From Spirometra erinaceieuropaei (taxonomy: Eukaryota; Platyhelminthes; Cestoda; Diphyllobothriidea; Diphyllobothriidae), in assembly GCA_902702965.1 (NCBI GenBank), contig CACRXP010000180.1, forward strand, positions 695,562 to 759,561: DNA of 64,000 nucleotides. The letters run 5' to 3'. Shown piece by piece: positions 26,061 to 38,419 of this stretch. Each line of letters opens with the position of its first letter. Position 1 is the first letter of the stretch. The position numbers and the translations under genes are program-made. The notes beneath the pieces are model-generated. The model was not told where the DNA came from. It was given only the letters and a program-made list of their open reading frames with translations, and did no database searches.

Positions 26061-29000
26061 CGCGCAGCTAAAAACCTCGGCAAATATACCCTAAAAGTCC
26101 GAGGCAGCGAAAGAAAAAAATTGATCAGCATGAGGCCGACCAGCGTTGCATGCTACTTCTATTTCTATTCGATTTAGTGCATTTTGGGCTTTGACGATGG
26201 CGAGCCGACTGAACTCCCCAGAACGTCAGGATTCTAATAAACCTGTTCCGAAGAGACAGTCTTATTTTTCAAAATTTAACATTTATACTCGTTCACCGTA
26301 GCCTAATAATAGACAGATATGACAAAAAGGCTTTACTAAAAGGGAAAAGATAATTTTGTCGTTTGAGGCAGAACCGTAATCCATATATTTTGAAAAAGGA
26401 CATAACGGGCAAAATGTTCTATTTTGTTTTGGTTAGAGAGAAGGGAGGATGAAAATCGTCGGCGAAATATCATAGCAAAGCTACTTTTAGAATGACACTT
26501 ATAAACAATCTTTTTTTTCTAAATTGAGAAAGGGCGTATTCATTGCAGGCTGTTATTGTGCACCACCACTAGATTTCCAGTATGGGTAAGTTGACAATAA
26601 TACACTGACCGTCACCTGCATAAAAAGGGACGTTTGAAAATTCATTATTAAAGTAGAAGCTTTCAAAAACCGTCCTATCCTGAAGGTGTTTATAGACACG
26701 AGTCTATGGACCTATCATTTCGGCAATTTGCTAGGAGTTCTGAAGGACATAAATTATTCACTAATGCTTAGAGGACGTCAATAAACTCAACTAACCTCGC
26801 CAGAAAGCATGAAATTATTCGACGGAAGAAAACCTTTCATGATAAACAAAAAATGGAATCTTTATGACTAAGTTTATGCGAACCTTCTAGTCACTGTCTC
26901 ACCTTCCAACAGACAACTTTGTGGAAACTTGAATTTCCTAGACGTCCCTACCCACGAATTTAAGCAGCAACTCCTTTGGCATAGTAAATTTCAAAAGGGA
27001 AAAATCTCAAATTTCCGTGAAACCGTTTTGGCACAGAAAAGCCACCTTAAGCCATCTGACTGGCTGACATTCGAAAAAGTACATTATATCTTTAGTGATA
27101 TCTAATCCGGAAATCTGAATGTTTTTTAAACGTTGCTCTGCCTATGTCGTTCTATCTACCAAGTCTGTTGCTTGAGCAGACCTTCGGTTACTTAAGTAAC
27201 CGAAGAATTTAAGCAAATAAAGTTCAAGCATTTAACGCGGATATTTGATTATCTGTTAATCCTTCTTTTCTTAGGAAAATTGTTGTTTCTAACTAAAGGT
27301 ATAATACTTTAAACGCTCTTATTGTCTTCATTTAAACGACACTCGATCACTAGTAATTGAAACCTATGTTCGACGCATTTTAATGAACTTCCGACTGACT
27401 GGGGGTTTCAAAGGGTTAGGGCATATTTTATGATTTGCTGCATTCAAATTATGTTGCACTACTAAAGATCATTTAATTGCTCGAGCGTGCAAATCACATC
27501 GGTTACAGTGACTAGTGACGACATGACTGTAAGCACCACGTCAACGCAGGTCCAGAATCTCGTACAAATTTGGGCGTGCAAGGGCGATTTGCAGTTAATG
27601 TGCTTTTACACAAAACTGTACGGGAGATATTGTCAACCAGAAAGGGACCATTGTTAATGATAGTTGAGCCCATATACCATGTATGTTACCTTGTACGAAG
27701 GGGACACACATTCAAATGAAGTACTTTACCAGCTCGCAATATTTCAAAGCACTAAATGTTTTGTCAAAAATGCTTGTTTTAAGTACCCCTCAGTGGACTT
27801 GAAATCACGAGAATACCCTTCTTACAGTTCGCATATTTTGCATTTTGCTCTCATAGTCTGCAGGCGAATAAGTTTCCGCGAGAGTTTTGCTGCATTTTGG
27901 AAGGTTTTGACGTCCAAATCGGCGATGGTTTTTCTTCTTATAGGCAAAATTCGATTAAAAAGAAAAAACATACATTTAAACGCACAGTGCAAATCAATCT
28001 AATTTTTGTCTTTATTGATATCTAGGTAATCCTATCAGTGGTTTATGGTCGAACGTAATTATTACTGGCATTCTTAAAAACATGCTTCTTTTAACTTATG
28101 ATATGTTATGAAAATTTGACCCAGAGGATTAATATGCTTTCGGTTGATGAAGACCTTTACTATCTTTACGTAATTCTCTCTAGTTTAAAATGCTAACAGT
28201 ATGTTGTCAGAGTGAAAACTTACAAAATGCTCTAGCTCACATTGCAAAATTATTAAGTTACTGTCTGGCAAAACGGACCAGATTAGGAGGCCGATGACAG
28301 CGATGGCTTTGTGCTGGGGCTTTAAGAATACCCAGGGATTTCAGGAGTTCATTATGTTAGAAAGTGATATTTGCTGAAACCGTGCTCACATACGGTTTAC
28401 ATACTGTGTTAGCTCTTGCTTGGAAGTAAATCACACAAACCTAGAGGAGCTTGCGTGCTTCCATAATAACTCAGTAAGTATAACCTCAAATTTGAGGCAA
28501 GATTTAGCAAGCTTCAATCTGAAAAACCCTCGCATTATGGTTTCAGTTGACTTTATGTTGTTTACAACAAAAAGTTGCTGGTATTTTACCATATGCTGCT
28601 AAAAGAAATGATACGGGTTACCTGAGGATCTCATTTATACTCAGTAAGGCGTTTTAACTTTGGATCGAATCAGTGCAGACCGATAAGTACAACAAGCTGC
28701 TAAGGAAAGTTGACAAATACGTAAAATCCTTTTTACAAAGATATGCGAGCACTGTACGCACCAACCAAATAAACAAGGTAGTTTCAGTTTGTTGAGCTGA
28801 TTTTCGATGGCCAACCTTACGCGTTATTTGCGTGTTTAAATAGCGTTTGTTGTCTTTGAGATAAGAATAGAAATTGATAAGTTACTTTTAAAGCATAATT
28901 TGTCCGATATTTTGAATGCTTCATGTTTTTTAGTTTAATAGGCGGAGATATGCTGATGTGTGCAAACTGCTAATTAGAAAGGCATTGCGACTCCTCTGCT

Positions 29001-30664
29001 CTATTTTACGTTATACTTAATCGGTGACTGCAGGATATCAATGATCATTCAAAAAACCAAGCAAAAGTGGCAGATTTCGACAAAATCTACGATCTAAATT
29101 TTTTATATACAAATGGCCGACTCAAGACATTCTTAAGGACGCATACACTTCAAATGGGGGTATTTAACTCCTCGTTGAAATGACTGGGTAAAACTGTTTC
29201 ACGGGACATTAGGACTAATTCGTTTACCGAGCCTAAAAACTAATTTATTACTAGGCAGTGCACATATTTTCGTGTCGAGTAATTCAGCTTTTTTGCTCGT
29301 CACTATTTGCTGTTTGACAAAATAAAATCACAGTACGGTTTTTATGTTGAAAAGGAAACGTCAAAATGTACTTCACCTTCTTCGTCAGTTGATTTTCCAT
29401 CATGAACTGAATGACGTGTTTCTCTGCCTTCGAAAGTTCCAATCTCCGAGCGAAAACAGCAACAACCAGAGCTGTACAAAGCGACCCCTAAAATGTGAAA
29501 ATTTCACAATACTAAACAGAAAACATGGGAATTCGACGAGACAAGACAAAATCCCCATAAACTCGTCTCAATGTATCTTAATTACAATCACAATGGGCCT
29601 TAATTTATGAAAGCGTCTAAAAGGTAAGTTAAAAATAAGTGATAGATAGAGCTCCAGGGAATACATGGCGAAAATAAAACGAATATATTACCCATCGTGT
29701 TGGGTTTGCCTGAGCCCTCAACCCGCATCTGCGCACGCAGACTTTTATCTACCTAAGTGTTTGATAGTAGCGGCATATAGGGTGTTAGGTGTTTTAAAGT
29801 ACAAAAAATTCGTCATTAATTGTTAGTGTGTCCAGTTTGTATTGCAACTAATCTATAGCTATGACACGAAAAAAGAAGTGTAACTGACTTTAAAAGTGGT
29901 CACTTTTTGATTCTAACGGAGATTAACTCATCCGTCCTTGACACTGGAGGGAAATAATATTTAATGTCTGTCACAAATACAAATAACTGTAGAATTGTAA
30001 AAAATGAAGTTTAATCCGTTCAGACGCCCGGTAAAAGCTTGATCTACAAAGGTGTATATGTTTGAAAACTTTCTAACCGTGCACTGAAAGTTATATTTGG
30101 TCCTTATAATCGTGTTATTAAAAACCACATTTTGAGCATTTATTGAGCGAATGGAAATCTCAAGTTTGGTGTTTCTCAATTGTTCTTATTGGAGTGCAGA
30201 GCTTCCTTAAGCGTACAACCTTTAAAATGTCAACTAGACATCAGTGCCCAGCACTAAACTTTTTTAAAAGTTTTAGGTGTTGGATTCAAATCCGCGTTAC
30301 ATTACTAACCCTGAGACAATTAGCGTGTTGAGTTTGCTTTCGTAAAAAATCGGGCGTGCCCATAAAATGAAACCCCAGTGTGAGGCTGACAAGCCGTGTA
30401 TTTTCTACTTTTATGATTTCGACTTGCGAGTTTCAACTTAACCACCTTGTTAATTGAAGGTTTCTGGTGGAAATGGGTTTTGACAGCAAGACTGCATCGA
30501 CACCTGGAATGCGGGTTTTCGGGATATAAAAATGCAAGTAGACGTAACTACTATGCAAGGTACCGCATAGGTTCTCTACCAGCGGCCTTCAAACCCCATA
30601 TAATTCTTCCCTCTGGCGTCCTATTACGTGACAAAATAGTCGCTAAGACATTTTTTGGAATATG
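26061..30664. other. No recognisable gene
   Basis: AT-rich sequence with short ORFs (the longest 112 codons at 27664-28002, no domain recognised). It contains the perfect palindrome listed separately at 27182-27205. Confidence 0.5.
27182..27205. repeat. 24-base perfect palindrome
   Basis: The half-site CTTCGGTTACTT is followed immediately by its exact reverse complement with no spacer, in otherwise unremarkable AT-rich sequence. It could be a cruciform-prone site, a symmetric protein-binding site or a chance relic of a terminal inverted repeat. No flanking element is visible. Confidence 0.9.
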
Positions 30665-30736
30665 CTTAATGGCAGCCTATTTGGACAGTCTTTGACAACA
30701 ATTAATTCACTTTGACCCAACTGTGAAAAACGCGAT

Positions 30737-30815
30737 TCCTCGGTGGGATTCGAACCCAAGACAGCATGAGGAGACTTTAGTACAGTCAACGCTCGAACCA
30801 TCTGAGCTATGAGGA
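30737..30815 (-). repeat. tRNA-like sequence (SINE-type)
   Basis: On the minus strand it starts TCCTCATAGCTCAGATGGTT (A-box-like), has a GACT/AGTC anticodon-like stem around the loop GTACTAA, and ends with GGGTTCGAATCCC (B box/T arm) and an acceptor half GAGGA that pairs with TCCTC. The region between the anticodon-like stem and T arm is longer than in ordinary class I tRNAs, and it lies inside a repeat, so I do not call it a functional tRNA gene. Confidence 0.7.
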
Positions 30816-30866
30816 CCCGTCGGACGACGCGAGTTTAATCAAATTTGGATCAAATGTACCCGCCAA

Positions 30867-30929
30867 GATGGTTGGAGCGTTGTCTGTACTAAAGCTTCCC
30901 CTGGCTGCGTGGGTTCGAATCCCACTGAG
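30867..30929 (+). repeat. Truncated tRNA-like sequence
   Basis: Plus-strand partner of the unit at 30737-30815. It begins within the D-arm (GATGGTTGGAGCG) and keeps the anticodon-like region CTGTACTAAAG and the T arm GGGTTCGAATCCC, but has no 5' acceptor half. Confidence 0.65.
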
Positions 30930-30990
30930 TCACCGAGTTTTTCACCATTGGGTTAAAGTGAATTGTTTGAAATCTGTCAAAACACTTCGG

Positions 30991-33900
30991 AACAATTAGT
31001 TCATTGGTTTTGATGGGATTTCCTTCACTTTTCCCAGGACTGCAATTGAGTTCGTGAGAAGGATTGTTTTAAGAACCACTTGGAGTAGAAGGACTTAGTT
31101 CTAAATATTAACACTTGTCAGTTGTGGACATAATTTTCGGCACCCAAAAACCTCTGTCAGCGTTTTTATGATTGGTCATTTCTGAATTACAGTAGGTGAC
31201 CCAAGTTGTGAAATGTGCTGATCGGTATTTGGGGGGTTGGTTCCACACACATTTCCTGTGGTTCCTTTTGGATACTAAATTGACATGAGGCATAGGAAGC
31301 TTTCTAATAGGGAAGGATACACTTCGGATCTGTTTTATGGATGGAAAACAGGCCAAGACTTGGCAAAATTGGACTTTTTCTTTTGACCAAGTAATTTTCC
31401 CCATTTTCCCCAGAACTAAAGTTTTACTTAACAGCAAACCCACTTTGCCTCGCCGGCAGTGCATTTTTCGGTCCATTAGCCAGATTTTATGTTTCCTGAG
31501 CATAAATAAGTAACAAAACAGACTGGTGATCGTTAGCCTCATCAGCGTAGAAAGTGAAGAAAAGTACTTTTAACTGAAATTTGGGAGACGTCTTTATATT
31601 TTCCGAAGTGCTAAGAAGCCGTCTTTTGGTGGCAACAAGTGATAAGCAATTTTTATTGAGAAAAGGTTAACTGCACCAAATTCATCAAATTTTTAAAGCT
31701 TTCCCTAGGAATATCTTCAGTTGCTTTACTCTTTTGAAGACGGCAAATCAAAGCATGTAGCAGCTTTTTGTGTGTAGAAGGTCAGCTCCCTCAACTAATT
31801 CAGTCAGATACATACATGCGCGTGTGCCAGAATGCGGTGTTCTTAATTGCAAGATTGTTAAGTCTAGCAACTTATATCCGGTATCGGGGAAACTTGCAAC
31901 CCGCATTCTGACCACCACCAAAGAATCTCACGTAAAGGCAATGTGCAATTCTTTTGCTACTCGAAATGACTCGTCAATCAAGTACACAACACCTTAGGCA
32001 ATAAAATTTCGGGTAGATCAAACAGCCCTTTGCCTGCACCTGCATTTGTCGGTACTGCCCAAATTGGTGGCATTGCCGGCGTCAGTGCAATTCAACATGT
32101 CACTCTGTGGCATTCCTAAGAAAAGTTAACAAACTGCAACTTGTCGTACGCAGAGTGAAACATATGCGTTTCCTTGAATGTGACAACAACGGCAGGATAG
32201 ATTAACATCTAGGAGTTTCTGTGGCAGCTTTTACTCAGGCGCTTTACACTGCTCTCTCTAACGGCTTCATCTAGAAGGCAGGACATACCATTAGCTTTTC
32301 CGTTTGCAACAGTATTTTAGAGTTCTGTGCTGTATGATTTTAGGTTTTTTCTGTCCTGCGGACAAGCATCAACTGACTGGGTGAAAAATATTGTACTGGT
32401 CCGTTGATCACATTAAATGACCACAGAAGGGATAAGACGAAGATCCTTGATTTTATTGGCCCCGAGTACCAGTTTATTAACAAGTTGGTGGTTGGCATAC
32501 GACAGACCAGACCAATTATCGTTCTCTGATTTATGCAGTCTCTAGCTGACACGACAAAGGAATATCATGCTCAAAATGCGAAGTGTCATTTTGCCAAAGA
32601 TGGAATGCTAGCTAAATTTTGGAGGCTAAATGAGAGGCTAAATGTCGAACATAAAATGTGAGCGCAATTACGCCAGATCCTCTGCCTTTACAGCTTATAT
32701 TTACACTCAAAATGTTCGCGACTGCAAGTGTGCTACTTGAAACCGCCATCTTAATTGAAGAAGTAACCAGCTGGGATAGACTTATTTCATTTTTGAATTT
32801 TCATCACAGATGGACGATTCCGCAGATTAACCCTAAATCCGTCGCTTCACATATGCACTCTGCCCTTTCTCACGTATACCTTGGCCGCAGTACTCCCGGC
32901 ATTTGCCCTTCGTTTGATTACGCCTGCTGTTTGTATTGTAGTCACAATTTTCTATATAATTTACCGATAATTTGATTCAACCAAAGCCGGGCTAATGGCG
33001 TTCAGATAAATACGAGGTTATTCTTGCTACGCTTCTACAATAACAATTGGACATTCAGTAGATTGTGTCCATTTTCGAATCAAATTCAGTAAGAAGGTGC
33101 GAGGACTGCCGACCGCCTCCAGAAATGTCCATCGAATACCACTAGGATGTCCATTTTACGAGGCTGTGTTCTTCTAGTCGTTTCCGAACGCGAAATATGA
33201 ATATAGCTAATCTTTTGCAGACTTGCGAAGATGCCTATTGTTGAGACGTTCCGTCAAATGCTCTGGAACGTAGGAGGTTGGAAAATGAGATGCTGACGCA
33301 GTCGATTTTCGAGCAAAGGTTCTAGGTACATGTCAGGCCCTCAACAATCAAAATTCGGTCAACAAACTTTAACTTCTAAGAATATATCCGAGCGCGATAG
33401 TTAGACTTTATTTGAACGCACTTTTTTGTCTGATCTCTTTTCTTCCGACTTCACTCCTGAGATACAGCTCACACTACATTAGGCAATTATATAAGTTCTT
33501 CAGTGCACCTAAAGTTCCAATGCAACTGATGTTAGTGGCCACCTGGCCCAATCAATTGGTTCCATTATTGGCTTGGCGTGTGAAGGAGTAATCGAACTGG
33601 CGGCAAGGGCAATAGCTGGAATATTTTGCGCTGTAACCTGACATTTACATGCCACTAACCGCCCGTTGCCCGCCCGTGAATATTACGTCATTGTTTCCGT
33701 GGAATTTTGTAGCTTCCAACCTAAATATTCATACCAGCTATTGGTTAAATCCTAAACACTTTGCCTCGAGGAAATAACTCTCCGTTGGTATTTTATTTTC
33801 TGAATTAGTTAAGAAGCCTTAGGGTGGATACTTGCACAGCTGCCTTTCGGCTCTTGAAACGAAACAGTACAGGTTTACTGCCAGTCTACCCTGTTGATGT

Positions 33901-36453
33901 CTGGCTCCTGTGGCATTGAATTTTCATCTTATTCAGGGTCAGATCAGTTCTGGTATAGTTTCCTTGCACAATTGGGCTTTCAAAGGGTAAAACGGTTAGT
34001 TCTGAATGGTTTAATCAAGGTGTGCCATCAAATAAGGTGATTATGCTGGCAACGAGTGGTTTTGTTAATGTAGCCGACCTTGCCTGATTTACATAAAAAC
34101 TGCATCGCCCGGAGGAGGGGGCATATTTTACAATACACCTAGACCTGAAAACCTTCCCGACTATGGATCTCATAATGCTGAGGAGCTTCTTTTACTCACT
34201 GAGCAAGGCTTGAACAAAAATAACTGAACAGAATACTCATTGTATACAAATACCAACTCTTGCAGTTATTTTGATTTTGCCCCGTTTAGTTTGACCGACG
34301 TAGAGGATGTGTGAACTTAATATTTCGACTTACTTCTGACAACATTTTGTCCTTATCTCTTGACACATGGACAAAACTATACATTGAAATACGAAAAGGC
34401 ATAACATGGTCAGTTTTAAATTGAATGTTGTTGACTGTAAATTCGCAAAAGGTACTGTTGTCAGCCTACTGACCACGCTCCCACGTTCTTGAAGAAAACA
34501 AATGTCTCCCGTCAATTGTTTAATTTAACATTAATGTAATTTGCAATTTTCGACCGTGATAGGTAAGACTAGCGAGATAAATATCGCTAAAATTGTTTAT
34601 CAATGCTAAAGTGAAAGTACATATCGTTCCAAATTGCTGTCATGAGCAAAACGTTTCTACTTATTTAGAACTACTCAATGTGACTGGTCGACTTCGTGAT
34701 CAGATAAACAATGGGATGATTTTTGCCGAAAGAGGAGCACCGTAGTAAGCGTTCCCGGCTAAATTGTGGGAAAAGTGGGCTGTTAGCCGTCAGGTCTAGA
34801 GAGATAAAGAAATGCTATGCCACTCTCCGTCTCGCAGTCAAGGTAGAGGATATTCGTTTTTCTTATGTTTCTGTTTAGTGCCGTTTTGGAACAAAACTTA
34901 TACGGCAGTTCGAAAGGTTTTTATCTGCCTACGATGAAATTCTTATACTGTGGCACAGTTGAGGTCTGCGGAAGCATGCATGTATATCTACTATGATGGA
35001 GCAGGTTTATCGCATATAAACGAGCTAGTTGGAGACTCAGTGGATCAGTAAAATAAAAGAATGTTATCAATACAAGCTCAGTAAACTTTACGTTTTTTTT
35101 TGAAAATGCAGAACTGCGTAAAAAACGGTTGCATAAAGCCCCGGTTCGCTAGTCGGAAATGATCATAAACATTAATGTTTGTGATGTCGTGTAGGTTTAA
35201 ATAGGCGTGCTGAAGGATAAAAAGCCAGTTATGCAAAAAATTTCGCCTCTTTTGCAGGCACACTATAAAGAGGATCATTTGCAAAACTGTAGATCTATAA
35301 CTACAAAAATACTAGACATAACTGCTTGCTTGTATTAAGCATCAGCATTTGACGGCGATATCGAAACACTTTCGGTCTGAGTTATTATCGGCGGGAAGTT
35401 TGAATCAGAGCCCCCCCCCCAACTGCTTATTTTAAACAAGGTCGGAAAACAAAGATGAAACAATGCTACGAACAAAAACAAGAAAACCAAGGCGACACCG
35501 TGCAGCAGGTTGAAAAAACTAGAAAATATATATCTAGACAGTGTTTCCTCGCCGCTGTGAAAGAGCACGTTTTTCTTAGTTAGACCTTTCACCTAAACAA
35601 ATCAACTCGCCCTCCAGCAGCCCCTGGATTAACTGCATCAGACGCCGGAATTTCCCTGCTCAAGCTCTGCACGGCATCTGCGAACAAAGTGCAAGCAAGT
35701 AGTCGCTTCCTTTTATCTTGCTGAGTACAAGCTTCTGTTAATTGTTCAGTTAAAATGCCTGACTCATAAAATATACAAGGCACATTTTAACAAGCGCAGG
35801 CATTGAAAATAATAATGAGGCAATCGAGCGATTTACGCAGGTAAATCTGTAGTGTAGGAAAGTACGGAAAGTGCAAACCATTATGAGGTGGTCAAAGAAG
35901 AAGGGAATTTTAAAAATCCTTCTAACGATGGATGATGAAAATTCAGAAAAGCGGCATAATATCTCATTCATAGCTACAAACTGCCGACATTTCTCTATCA
36001 ACAATGGCAGTTTTATTGTCACTGACAAAACAAAAGCATGATATTGGCTCGTTAGGCTAACGTGTAATGTGAGCTAACGCATAACGTTGGGCGAAAGCTT
36101 TACAAGACGTGCGATCCTCAGTAAACAAAACGATGTTTCTGTTAAACAGGCCCTAAGTCCATGAAAAAAATGTCGCATCGCAGAACGAGGACAATTCATG
36201 GTGAGCAGCACCAGGACGTTTTTCATATTATTTTCTATATAACAGAGATTAGTCCAAACCGTTCCTTCTTCTTCTCTGATTACTGCACAACTAAGGTTAT
36301 TTAGGGTCTCAGCAATTACCTCAATGATACAATGGCAAATACACCCCAGAGAGACTTGGGTGGAATGTTTTCAGAAAAGGTCAATTTATTTTTTCTTAAA
36401 GTTCGTTTTATAGGATTGGACAAAGACTGTATCCAAACTTTTCGTCCGCTTAC
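30991..36453. other. No exon found; sequence beyond SK channel exon D
   Basis: The gene reads right to left, so this is downstream of the pore exon and is presumably intron. I looked for the next SK blocks (S6 with [11 protein letters not shown], then the calmodulin-binding segment) and did not find them. The longest minus-strand ORF (31108-31542, 144 codons) has no similarity I recognise. A C-run lies at 35409-35419 and a T-run near 35093. Confidence 0.4.
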
Positions 36454-36592
36454 CAGTACTCCAGTAATGATGGATATTGACCGGCCGCAGTAGGTATTAG
36501 CAACAACGTCACCATAGCCGATACTTAAAAAGGTAACGGCTATCAGCCACATTGCATTGAAAATTGTCCCCAGCGCCGGGTCGTAAATACCA
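36454..36592 (-). CDS. KCNN-like: SK potassium channel, pore exon (exon D)
   Basis: Encodes the P-loop and selectivity filter of a calcium-activated small-conductance K+ channel in the plasma membrane. It reads [19 protein letters not shown], then [11 protein letters not shown] and [29 protein letters not shown] and NTYCG are hallmarks of SK rather than Kv channels. The acceptor ...GACTTTAG precedes the first base and the donor GTAAGC follows CTG. Exon C ends with AG, so the junction codon is AGT (Ser, where vertebrate SK has Arg), and the 12 residues before AMW match the family's spacing. An upstream acceptor, TTGCAG at ~36629, would give the wrong frame. The residue after GYGDVV is Ala, where family members usually have Pro. 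The next exon (S6) was not located. Confidence 0.9.
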
Positions 36593-37899
36593 CTAAAGTC
36601 ATCGAAAAGATGTAATGAAAATTTTGCCTGCAATCAGAAGCAACTTCTGTTTTAAGTTTAGGTGACATCGTAGTACACGTATTGAGTTTGGACGTTGTGC
36701 CACCCGCAGCCGTGAATTCATGGACACAATTATAAATGCACAAATGCAGAATGACAGAAGAATGCTTCTTTATTTTATAATCTTGAAAACACTCAATAAC
36801 AAGTATTATATAAAACGGAAGAAATCTTCACAGTTTAAAGTTGGGGTCACAAACGTCCACATGGAAATGCCGCGGGCGATTTTCATAAACGTTCGATTTT
36901 TGCCGGCCTGTCAAGGCCTCGATTTTCGCAATGCTTCCTACACTTTTGCATCTGAACTGATGTCTCGAAACATGTCGTGAGCTTTTATTGTTTGAAATCT
37001 ATCCCAAGCGCACTGGAAAAACGTCCTATTTCAAACTTATCTATGTCATATATTTCCTATTATATTTGCACGGAAGCAATCATTTTCGTTGTCCACCTGT
37101 AAGCTGTCGTCCTTATGATTGTAACGAACTGTCAACGTTTATGGCAGTCCAGGCAGAGCAGATTTGCAAATGTCTTGCATCCCATCGATCAATAGAACAA
37201 ATTGACTTGGCAACGCAGGGAATTTTTGATACATATTAGTCTGTAGGCCTTCTAGGGTCAAATCCGAAATCTCGTAAAGAAACACATGAAGGACTGCTGT
37301 CTTCTTTTCTCCTTCCGAGGTCATTAGCTGTCATAATGAGATTTTAGGTATTTAATTTGCCAGGAAGTTATCCTGAAAAAATGATTTACTCATTTCGTCT
37401 GAATATACGCAGCATTAGTACACGAATTATGAGTTACGGTAATAATCAAATAGTTGGACATTTTCCCTGGGTCGAGCATGCGAGACAGGCAAACGGACTT
37501 TCAAAGGGCTTGTGATTCGTCTATTCAGATCGAGTCTTCTACACACACCCTCCAGACACAGTACAGAAATTATGCTTGGTGGACTTTTAATGATGTTGCG
37601 CAACGTGCCGTCAAATACAAAGTTAATTGCCCTAGTTCGCAAGGCCTTCCCGATCGAAAAACTAGAAAAGTACCAGCTGTAAAATAGGAAACTAGCACAT
37701 TCAGCAGGCGCATGTCTTAGGGTGCAGTTCAGTCACCGATCCTGCTAGTGTCCATTGGTGCCGACTGTCCATAAAATAAAAATTACCTTAGTGACTAGTG
37801 TCCCAAGCCTATTTTCGGTCTTCATAATGTTTTCCCGGTATTGCCGAAGACAGACGCATGTGTATGTTAATCTGCTAGACGCATGGCATAGCAAGAAAT
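36593..37899. other. SK channel intron C-D, gene-proximal part
   Basis: Part of the 4,205-bp intron between exons C and D. Only short unassigned ORFs are present. Confidence 0.55.
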
Positions 37900-37929
37900 G
37901 GTGAATAAGAAGAATCGAGCACCGGAAGA

Positions 37930-37992
37930 TTTTGTTTATTGTCCTGAGCTTTCAGACTCGTACAGGAGTCCATCGTCAGAGGTAGTAGTAGC
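37930..37992 (-). ncRNA. Hammerhead-ribozyme-like motif
   Basis: Minus strand: core CUGACGA (37979-37973), one extra U, stem II GGACUC/GAGUCU around a 6-base loop, GAA, palindrome AGCU, C at the predicted cleavage position, then AGGACAAUAAAC. Helix I is weak (CCU/AGG). The core and layout match the motif at 50.5 kb, while stems II and III differ in sequence and keep pairing. Confidence 0.5.
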
Positions 37993-37999
37993 AGCAGAA

Positions 38000-38345
38000 C
38001 AAGCGATAGTTAAAGGGCATGTAGGCCAATCCTCGACCGACGGCGCAAGACTGGAGGTGACTGGGCAGGGCTCTGTACGCCGGCGCTTGATCGATAAATC
38101 GATTGACCGAGTTCTCATCCGAGGCCCAGGCTTCAATCAATTCTCAGCCTGTTTTGTTTCCGGCGTGGGCGAATATTTTGGCGGTTGCGAAGTTAAACTC
38201 GTACCCATTTCGTAGTTGTGAGCTGCTATTTGTGATAATGAGTCGCATCGTCTAACAGCCAGCTTATGTTCGTGTATGCGCGATCCGAACATGCGCCCAG
38301 TCTGCTCTGTCTAGTTACAAGAACAATTTTGACACTGAATGCGAT
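38000..38345 (-). pseudogene. PLE GIY-YIG endonuclease fragment
   Basis: Minus-strand reading in pieces: CQNCSCN, stop, TEQTGRMFGSRIHEHKLAVRR, then SLSQIAAHNYEMG, then after a frameshift EFNFATAKIFAHAGNKTG, stop, ELIEAWASDENSVNRFIDQ. These are the Cys-rich lead-in, YIG box, RIHEHKLA block and C-terminal block of the PLE nuclease. The tyrosine of the YIG box is replaced by a stop codon. Two stops and a frameshift make it dead. No reverse transcriptase precedes it. Confidence 0.75.
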
Positions 38346-38419
38346 GTACTACTCCTGTACGAGTCTGAAAGCTCAGGACAATAAACAAAGTGTTCCGGTG
38401 CTCGACTCTTCTTCTTCAC

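Larger units (their letters stand above)
30665..30990. mobile_element. Palindromic retroelement built of tRNA-like units, copy 1
   Basis: Two tRNA-like units face away from each other, minus then plus. The arms begin at AATTCACTTTGACCC (30704) and end at its inverted match near 30964; between the units lies ACGACGCGAGTTTAATCA, also found in the second copy at 60.9 kb. Outside the arms a tail is present on the left (about 30672-30703) and, in diverged inverted form, on the right (AATCTGTCAAAAC, ~30970). The left tRNA-like unit is full length and the right one lacks its 5' quarter. The inverted layout matches the copy at 60.65-61.08 kb, so the palindrome itself seems to be the unit that moves. 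Confidence 0.7.
37900..38419 (-). mobile_element. Penelope-like element remnant with inverted ends
   Basis: Minus-strand 5'-truncated PLE inside intron C-D. 37915-37969 is the reverse complement of 38351-38405 (about 52 of 55 positions, no gaps), and weaker pairing extends about 15 bases further outward. The left arm is the element's 3' end and contains a hammerhead-like motif; the right arm is an inverted copy cut off in the motif's stem II and joined directly to the truncated endonuclease reading. A related copy lies at 57.3-58.4 kb. Confidence 0.75.

Noticed and set aside
31108..31542. 144-codon minus-strand ORF downstream of the SK pore exon
   Set aside because: Checked as a possible S6/calmodulin-binding exon; none of the SK blocks are present.
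36543..36743. ORF starting from the upstream acceptor at ~36629 as the start of the SK pore exon
   Set aside because: It would join exon C in the wrong frame; the acceptor at 36593 gives the correct frame and spacing.
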